Below the pieces are notes generated by a model. That model saw only the letters and a list, made by a program, of their open reading frames with translations. It was not told the DNA's origin and did no database searches. Shown here piece after piece: positions 59,053 to 64,000 of a DNA stretch of 64,000 nt (position 1 is the first letter of the stretch; each line of letters starts with the position of its first letter). Source of the stretch: Orlajensenia leifsoniae (lineage in GTDB: Bacteria; Actinomycetota; Actinomycetes; Actinomycetales; Microbacteriaceae); contig NZ_SPQZ01000004.1 of assembly GCF_004570845.1 (NCBI RefSeq), positions 62,001 through 126,000 of the forward strand, given 5' to 3'. The translations under genes and the position numbers were made by a program.

Positions 59053-59699
59053 CGCGTGCGTCGGTGCAGCTCGTCGATCAGGGCGTTGGCGAGGTTCACG
59101 AGGATGGCGATCTGGTCCTCGTCGCGCTCCACCCAGCGGCAGAGCGGCTCGTTCGAGACGGGGACGAAGTCCTCGTGCTGCTCCCAGACGACGAGGGTGC
59201 GGTCGGCGCCGAGCACGTACTGCTGCCACCAGACCTGACGCAGGTACGAACGCGGGATGTTGCGCCACGGCTTCGACGTCGTCTTGATCTCGCAGAGTTC
59301 GAGGCTGCCGGATGAGCGCACGACGTAGCCGTCGGGGGTGGCGAGGTGGCGGGACTCGTGCTCGGCGTGGAAGAGCGCACTGCTCGAGAGGATTCCGTGC
59401 TGGCCCAGCACCCACTCGGCGATGACGGGCTCGCGCGCTCGGCCGTGATCGGTGAACGGGTTGCCGCCGAAGGTCGTGCCGTGCAGCTTCTCGTCGGCTG
59501 CGGCCTGGATGGAGCGCGGCGTGGCGAGCCTGGCCACATCCGTCGCCGTGATTCCGCGGGAACGCGCCCGCAGCCATGCGACGCGGTCGCTCGAATCGGC
59601 CACGATGCGACGCATCGCCGGGTGAACGGATGCCGGCGCCGGAGCCGCCGCGACCGTGGGCTGTGCCTCGGCGAAGAGGTCGAGCAGCGTATCGGTCAC
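59049..59699 (-). CDS. YqaJ-like exonuclease/recombinase-fold protein
   Basis: A 216-residue protein of the phage-type YqaJ exonuclease family. Motifs run in order: an N-terminal helix-rich part (RSRGITATDVARLATP), the acidic GRAREPVIAEW, then ATPDGYVVRSSGSLELCEIK with the D-x(n)-E-x-K metal site, then QVWWQQYVLGADRTLVV. Such enzymes are usually in prophages beside RecT-like annealases; here it is isolated and coupled to a hydrolase, so it may be a domesticated or housekeeping copy. Start taken as GTG 59699. Confidence 0.85.
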   Translation of the reverse strand: MTDTLLDLFAEAQPTVAAAPAPASVHPAMRRIVADSSDRVAWLRARSRGITATDVARLATPRSIQAAADEKLHGTTFGGNPFTDHGRAREPVIAEWVLGQHGILSSSALFHAEHESRHLATPDGYVVRSSGSLELCEIKTTSKPWRNIPRSYLRQVWWQQYVLGADRTLVVWEQHEDFVPVSNEPLCRWVERDEDQIAILVNLANALIDELHRRTR

Positions 59700-59799
59700 G
59701 GCTCCATTGTCCCTCGCGCCTCGGACGCCGCGCGACACGACGCTCCGCTGGGGCCGTCGTCGGGCCTGGACGGAGTCCGCGGTCGACGTGCCGCAACCC

Positions 59800-59841
59800 C
59801 CGCTGGCAGAGGCACGGGAGCGAAGCGAGCGCGCCGAAGCC
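59800..59841. repeat. 42-base direct repeat, copy 2
   Basis: Identical to 58222-58263 and in the same orientation. It lies in the 194-base gap between the nuclease start and the ROK gene stop; nothing else is seen in that gap. The two copies bracket the hydrolase-nuclease pair. Confidence 0.85.
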
Positions 59842-59893
59842 GAGGACCGGCACCGTCCCCTCCGCTTCGCCGCAGCCGCTGCGCGTCTGTGGC

Positions 59894-61093
59894 TCAGCGA
59901 GCGGGAGTCGCCAGCGCGTCGATGCCCTCGGGCGAGAGCGCGTGGTGGATGGCCAGCATGCTGGCGCCGAGCACGGCCGCGTTCTCGGCCGCCGACGACT
60001 GCACGATCGCGAGGTGCTCGGTGGCCAGGGGCATCGAGCGCGTGTAGACGATCTCGCGCACCCCCGCGATGAGGTGCTCCCCAGCGCGTGCCATCGATCC
60101 GCCGATGGCGATGACCGAGGGGTTGATGAGGCTCACGGCGGTGGTCAGCACCTCGCCGATGTCGCGTCCGGCCTGACGCACGGCCTGGATGGCCTCGATG
60201 TTGCCGCGCTTGACGAGATCGACCACGTCGCTGCCCGTCGCCACGTCGATGCCGGCCTTGCGCAGGTCACGCGCGATGGCCGGTCCCGAGGCGAGTGCCT
60301 CGAGGCAGCCGCGGTTCCCGCAGTGGCAGGGGATGCCCACGCCGCGTGCGACCTGCACGTGGCCGATGTCGCCGGCGATGCCCTGCGCTCCGCGCTGCAG
60401 GCGCCCGCTCGAGATGACGCCGGAGCCGATGCCGGTCGCGATCTTCACGAACATGAGGTGCTCGGCGTTGGGCCAGGCGAAGGCGCGCTCGCCGAGGGCC
60501 ATGATGTTCACGTCGTTGTCGACCAGCACGGGCACCTGCAGGTGCTGCTGCACCCAGCCGGGAACATCGAAGCGGTCCCAGCCGGGCATGATCGGCGGGT
60601 TCACGGGGCGTCCGGTGGAGTGCTCGACGGGCCCGGGCACGCCGATGCCGATGGCCACGAGCTCGTCGTGATCGCGGTCGATGCGGGCGAGCAGGGTGGT
60701 GGCCGCCTCGACCATCCAGCTCAGCACGGCCTCGGGTCCGCTGGCGATGTCGATGGCCTCGCGCAGCTCGCCGAGCACGGTTCCCGAGAGGTCTGTCACG
60801 GCGAGCGTGGCGTGCGAGGCGCCGAGGTCGGCGGCGAGCACGACGCGGGCCGAGGGGTTGAGGGCGAACCGCGACGGCGGGCGTCCGCCCGTCGAGAGGG
60901 CGTCACCGACGGGGGAGACGAGGCCGAGCGCCATGAGCGAGTCGACACGGGTGGCGATGGTCGATCTGGCGAGTCCGGTGACGGTCGCGAGCTCGGCTCG
61001 AGTGCGGGGCCGGCCGTCGCGCAGCAGCTGGAACAGCTCGCTGGCACCCGATGTTCCGAGCGCCGATCCCCGGCTGATGTCGACCATTCGCAT
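59894..61093 (-). CDS. ROK family transcriptional regulator
   Basis: A 399-residue regulator: winged helix at residues 15-75 (RAELATVTGLARSTIATRVD), then a sugar-kinase-like ROK domain with LAADLGASHATLAV, VDNDVNIMALGE, the Gly-rich MFVKIATGIGSG and the zinc site HCGNRGCLEALA. It should repress the divergent sugar locus and release on binding a sugar. ATG 61093 is used here; ATG 61087 is possible, as TACTAT overlapping the first ATG looks like a -10 element and would make that message leaderless. Confidence 0.9.
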   Translation of the reverse strand: MRMVDISRGSALGTSGASELFQLLRDGRPRTRAELATVTGLARSTIATRVDSLMALGLVSPVGDALSTGGRPPSRFALNPSARVVLAADLGASHATLAVTDLSGTVLGELREAIDIASGPEAVLSWMVEAATTLLARIDRDHDELVAIGIGVPGPVEHSTGRPVNPPIMPGWDRFDVPGWVQQHLQVPVLVDNDVNIMALGERAFAWPNAEHLMFVKIATGIGSGVISSGRLQRGAQGIAGDIGHVQVARGVGIPCHCGNRGCLEALASGPAIARDLRKAGIDVATGSDVVDLVKRGNIEAIQAVRQAGRDIGEVLTTAVSLINPSVIAIGGSMARAGEHLIAGVREIVYTRSMPLATEHLAIVQSSAAENAAVLGASMLAIHHALSPEGIDALATPAR

Positions 61094-61157
61094 AGTAAAG
61101 CACAGGGTCTTCGTCGATTCGTATTGCAACGACTTGATCTCGAACGTGCAACTTCTG

Positions 61158-61183
61158 TCGATTGACTAGCAAAAGTCGATCGA
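61158..61183. promoter_or_regulatory. Candidate operator of the sugar locus
   Basis: Inverted repeat TCGATTGACT and AGTCGATCGA (one mismatch) around six bases, 19 bases before the dehydrogenase ATG, in the divergent spacer with the ROK gene. Location and length suit a ROK or LacI-type operator. Confidence 0.5.
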
Positions 61184-61202
61184 TGTGTGCCACACTCGCC
61201 CC

Positions 61203-62309
61203 ATGACAACGGACGTCATCGCACCCGCCACCGCGATCCGCGTCGGCTTCGTCGGTTCCGGGTTCATGGCCTCGGTCCACAGCCGCGCAGCTCGCGCCGC
61301 TCGTGCTGAGCTCGGGGGTGCCGCATCCTCGAGTGAGGCATCCGCCGCCGACGCCGCCCTGCGACTCGGACTCGACCGCTCCTACATCTCCGTCGACGAG
61401 CTCCTCGCCGACGACGGCATCGACATCGTGCACATCTGCACCCCCAACACGACGCACGCCGCCCTCGCCCTCGCGGCGCTCGACGCGGGCAAGCACGTCA
61501 TCTGCGAGAAGCCCCTGGCGACCACGGTGACGGATGCCGTCACCCTCACCGAGCGCGCCGCTGAAAGCGGGCTCACGGCGACGGTCCCCTTCGTCTACCG
61601 CTACCACCCGATGGTGCGCGAGGCCCGCGCCCGCGTCGCCGCCGGCGAGGTCGGCCGCCTGCTCACCATCCAGGGCGGCTACCTGCAGGACTGGCTCCTC
61701 GAGCCGCAGTCCGACGACTGGCGGGTCGGCGTCGGCCTCGGTGGTCCGTCGCGCGCCTTCGCCGACATCGGAAGCCACCTCGTCGACCTGCTCGAGTTCG
61801 TGACGGGCGATCGCATCGCCAGGCTCTCGGCCACGACGCGCACCGTGCACGCCCACCGCGGAGCCCACTCCGACGTCGCCACGGAGGACCTCGTGGCGCT
61901 GGTCGTCGAACTCCGCGGAGGAGCCGTCGGCACCCTGCTCATCTCCCAGGTCGCCCCAGGACGGAAGAACAGCCTCGTGCTCGAGATCGCTGGAACCACC
62001 GAGAGCATCCGCTTCGACCAGGAGCGGCCCGAGGAGCTCTGGCTCGGTCGCCGCACGGGTTCGCAGCGCATCCTGCGCGACACCGACGTGCTCGCCCCAT
62101 CCGCAGCGCGGCTCTCGCTCGTGCCGGCCGGGCACCCGATGGGCTACCAGGACGCCTTCAACGCCTTCGTCGCCGACAGTTACGCGGCCATCGACGGGGC
62201 CGAGCCCGACGGACTGCCCCGGTTCGCCGACGGCCTGCGGGCGGTGCGGGTGACGGATGCCGTTCTCGCGTCGGCGGCATCCGGTCACTGGGTGGAGGTG
62301 GCCGAATGA
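61203..62309 (+). CDS. Gfo/Idh/MocA family oxidoreductase
   Basis: A 368-residue NAD(P)-dependent dehydrogenase: N-terminal Rossmann motif VGFVGSGFMASVHSRA, the family signature GKHVICEKPLATTVTDA with its EKP Lys, and DIGSHLVDLLEFVTG with the catalytic Asp/His. It oxidises a sugar or cyclitol, most likely the substrate of the ABC transporter encoded next (four-base overlap). No clear Shine-Dalgarno precedes the ATG at 61203. Confidence 0.92.
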   Translation: MTTDVIAPATAIRVGFVGSGFMASVHSRAARAARAELGGAASSSEASAADAALRLGLDRSYISVDELLADDGIDIVHICTPNTTHAALALAALDAGKHVICEKPLATTVTDAVTLTERAAESGLTATVPFVYRYHPMVREARARVAAGEVGRLLTIQGGYLQDWLLEPQSDDWRVGVGLGGPSRAFADIGSHLVDLLEFVTGDRIARLSATTRTVHAHRGAHSDVATEDLVALVVELRGGAVGTLLISQVAPGRKNSLVLEIAGTTESIRFDQERPEELWLGRRTGSQRILRDTDVLAPSAARLSLVPAGHPMGYQDAFNAFVADSYAAIDGAEPDGLPRFADGLRAVRVTDAVLASAASGHWVEVAE

Positions 62310-63826
62310 ACGCGCAGGAACCGGTTCTGGTCGCAGCCGGCCTCGAGAAGAGCTTCTTCGGGGTCACCGTGCTGCGCGGCGTCGGACTCACTCTCTATCC
62401 GGGCCAGGTGCATGGACTCGTCGGCGAGAACGGCGCCGGCAAGTCCACCTTCATGAAGATCCTCGCCGGCGTGTACCAGCGCGACGCGGGCACGGTCACC
62501 TTCGGTGGCGAGGCCGTGGAGTTCGGGCATCCCGTGCAGGCCATGAAGGCCGGCCTCGCCACGGTGTTCCAGGAGTTCAACCTGCTGCCTGACCGCAGCG
62601 TGGCGCAGAACGTGTTCCTCGGCCGCGAGCCGCGCCGGGCCGGCTTCGTCGACCAGCGCGGCATGGTGGCCGCGACCAGGTCGCTGCTCTCCGAGCTCGG
62701 CATCGACTTCATCGACCCGACCTCGCGGGTCGGCACTCTCACCGTGGCCGAGCAGCAGATCGTCGAGATCGCCAAGGCTCTCTCCTACGACGCCCGCGTC
62801 ATCTCGATGGACGAGCCCACCGCCGCCCTCTCCGACAACGAGGTGGCGCTGCTCTACGCGATCATCCGTCGGCTGCAGGCACGCGGCGTGGCCATCCTCT
62901 ACGTCTCGCACCGGCTCAAGGAGATCTTCGACCTCTGCGACACCATCACGGTGCTGAAGGACGGCGCCCTCGTCAGCAGCGGGCCGACATCCGAGCTCGA
63001 CACCAACGAACTGGTGCGGCGCATGGTCGGCCGCTCCATCGAGACCTTCTTCCCTGCTGCGCTCGACGACACCACGGTCGGCGACGTGCGTCTGGCGGTG
63101 ACGGATGCCGGCAACGGCTTCGTCGACGGCATCGACCTCGAGCTGCGGGCCGGCGAGATCGTGGGGGTCTCCGGTCTGCAGGGGAGCGGGCGCACCGAGC
63201 TCGTCGAGGGCATCTTCGGGGTGACGCCGTTCACCCGGGGATCGATGGCCCTCGACGGCGAGACCGTGCGCATCACCCGCGCCCGCACGGCCGTGCGCCG
63301 GGGCATCGCGCTGATCACGGAGGACCGCAAGGCGCAGGGTCTGGCCGTGAACCAGTCAGTGCTCGACAACGCCCTGCTCGTCATCCGTGGGGTGTTCGCA
63401 CGGCGCACCGCCGAGGTGCGGCGGTCGATACCCGGGGTGATGACCTCGCTCGAGGTGAGCTCGCACGGCCTCGACCAGGAGGTGCAGTTCCTGTCGGGAG
63501 GCAACCAGCAGAAGGTCGTTCTGGCCAAGTGGCTCGCCACGAAGCCCCGCGTCGTGCTGCTCGACGAGCCCACCCGCGGCATCGACGTCGGCGCCAAGAT
63601 CGCCGTCTACGCGCTCATGCGCACTCTCGCCCAGGAGGGGGTCGCCATCCTCATGATCTCGTCCGAACTGCCGGAGGTCATCGGCATGTCCGACCGCATC
63701 CTCGTCATGCACGACGGCCGCATCGCCGCGGAGCTGCCTTCGGGCTCGACCGAGGAGGCCGTGCTCTCGGCAGCGACGGGCCACGCGCCGACCACCGCCG
63801 GCACCGACCTGGGAGGTGTCGCATGA
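62306..63826 (+). CDS. Sugar ABC transporter ATPase (RbsA/MglA-like)
   Basis: A 506-residue fused ATPase with two nucleotide-binding domains. The first has VGENGAGKSTFMKILAG, VAEQQIVEIAKALSYDARVI and SMDEPTAALSD. The second has a degenerate P-loop (GLQGSGRTELVEGIFG) but a complete LSGGNQQKVVLAKWL and VVLLDEPTRGIDVGAK, the normal RbsA pattern. Energises a ribose-type importer. Overlaps the dehydrogenase gene upstream and the permease gene downstream. Confidence 0.95.
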   Translation: MNAQEPVLVAAGLEKSFFGVTVLRGVGLTLYPGQVHGLVGENGAGKSTFMKILAGVYQRDAGTVTFGGEAVEFGHPVQAMKAGLATVFQEFNLLPDRSVAQNVFLGREPRRAGFVDQRGMVAATRSLLSELGIDFIDPTSRVGTLTVAEQQIVEIAKALSYDARVISMDEPTAALSDNEVALLYAIIRRLQARGVAILYVSHRLKEIFDLCDTITVLKDGALVSSGPTSELDTNELVRRMVGRSIETFFPAALDDTTVGDVRLAVTDAGNGFVDGIDLELRAGEIVGVSGLQGSGRTELVEGIFGVTPFTRGSMALDGETVRITRARTAVRRGIALITEDRKAQGLAVNQSVLDNALLVIRGVFARRTAEVRRSIPGVMTSLEVSSHGLDQEVQFLSGGNQQKVVLAKWLATKPRVVLLDEPTRGIDVGAKIAVYALMRTLAQEGVAILMISSELPEVIGMSDRILVMHDGRIAAELPSGSTEEAVLSAATGHAPTTAGTDLGGVA

Positions 63827-64000
63827 GTGAGGCATCCGTTCGCCCGCTCCGTCGGCGTCGTCGCATCGACTCCACGGCACTCGTCTACCTGGCCCTGCTG
63901 GGCGTGATCATCGTGAGCGCCATCCTCGTCGCCACGGTCGGACGCAGCTTCTTCAGTGCGGGCAACATCCGCGACATCCTCACGGGCATGAGCGTGCTCG
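63823..64000 (+). CDS. Sugar ABC transporter permease, partial (RbsC-like)
   Basis: The first 59 codons, cut by the window end. An Arg-rich N-terminus (RPLRRRRRID) precedes a membrane helix (LVYLALLGVIIVSAILVATV) and the typical GRSFFSAGNIRDILTGMSVL stretch of RbsC/XylH permeases. The ATG overlaps the ATPase stop by four bases. A periplasmic-type sugar-binding protein gene is expected beyond the window. Confidence 0.88.
   Translation, partial: MSEASVRPLRRRRRIDSTALVYLALLGVIIVSAILVATVGRSFFSAGNIRDILTGMSVL

Noticed and set aside
59049-59699. Prophage remnant suggested by the YqaJ-type nuclease
   Set aside because: No integrase, annealase, structural or attachment-site features nearby; the gene is coupled to a hydrolase and matches its surroundings in composition.

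Overview
The window is very GC-rich, gene-dense and free of tRNA, rRNA, CRISPR or transposase genes. ESX-type secretion genes, a RamB-like regulator, Tat/lipoprotein signals and the recurring word GGATGC/GCATCC point to an actinobacterium, most likely Microbacteriaceae (inference from gene content and composition; no marker gene is present). No gap between genes exceeds about 250 bases.

Bases 1-8 kb: a minus-strand operon for polyamine-type uptake and oxidation (regulator, FAD oxidoreductase, ABC ATPase, binding lipoprotein, two permeases, cupin). Bases 8-23 kb: mixed metabolic genes: a cysteine hydrolase and an amidohydrolase (divergent), a polyketide-cyclase-like protein, a small lipoprotein, the glyoxylate shunt pair aceA-aceB, an acetyltransferase, two paralogous Pr6Pr-type membrane proteins flanking a secreted amine oxidase whose domain order is circularly permuted, an MFS exporter with a divergent ArsR-type regulator, and a DNA photolyase.

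Bases 23.3-39.5 kb: a plus-strand, largely translationally coupled operon: FHA protein, Ser/Thr kinase, a 2,023-residue surface protein with Ig-like/FN3 repeats, MoxR ATPase, DUF58 protein, a transglutaminase-fold membrane protein that has lost its catalytic Cys and His, a second FHA protein, a PP2C phosphatase and a membrane protein with a tandem array of threonine motifs. The kinase-FN3-AAA-DUF58-transglutaminase order matches the PFNA cluster described in bifidobacteria.

Bases 39.6-57.2 kb: an atypical type VII (ESX-like) secretion locus built around one divergent promoter region near 43.6 kb. Leftward: EccD, EccB, mycosin. Rightward: two WXG100 proteins, a small helical protein, a second mycosin with an altered oxyanion hole, a WXG/Gly-rich substrate candidate, a second EccD, an RDD-FHA protein and a three-ATPase EccC. 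A convergent minus-strand group adds a third WXG100 protein, a lipoprotein, a small partner and a large WXG-containing protein. No EccE or EccA is seen. Kinase, phosphatase, FHA readers and putative threonine targets lie directly beside the secretion apparatus, which suggests phospho-control of secretion or of the cell envelope.

Bases 57.2-64 kb: a quinone-oxidoreductase-like enzyme, an alpha/beta hydrolase, a YqaJ-type nuclease, then a sugar locus: a ROK repressor divergent from a Gfo/Idh/MocA dehydrogenase, a sugar ABC ATPase and a permease cut by the window end.
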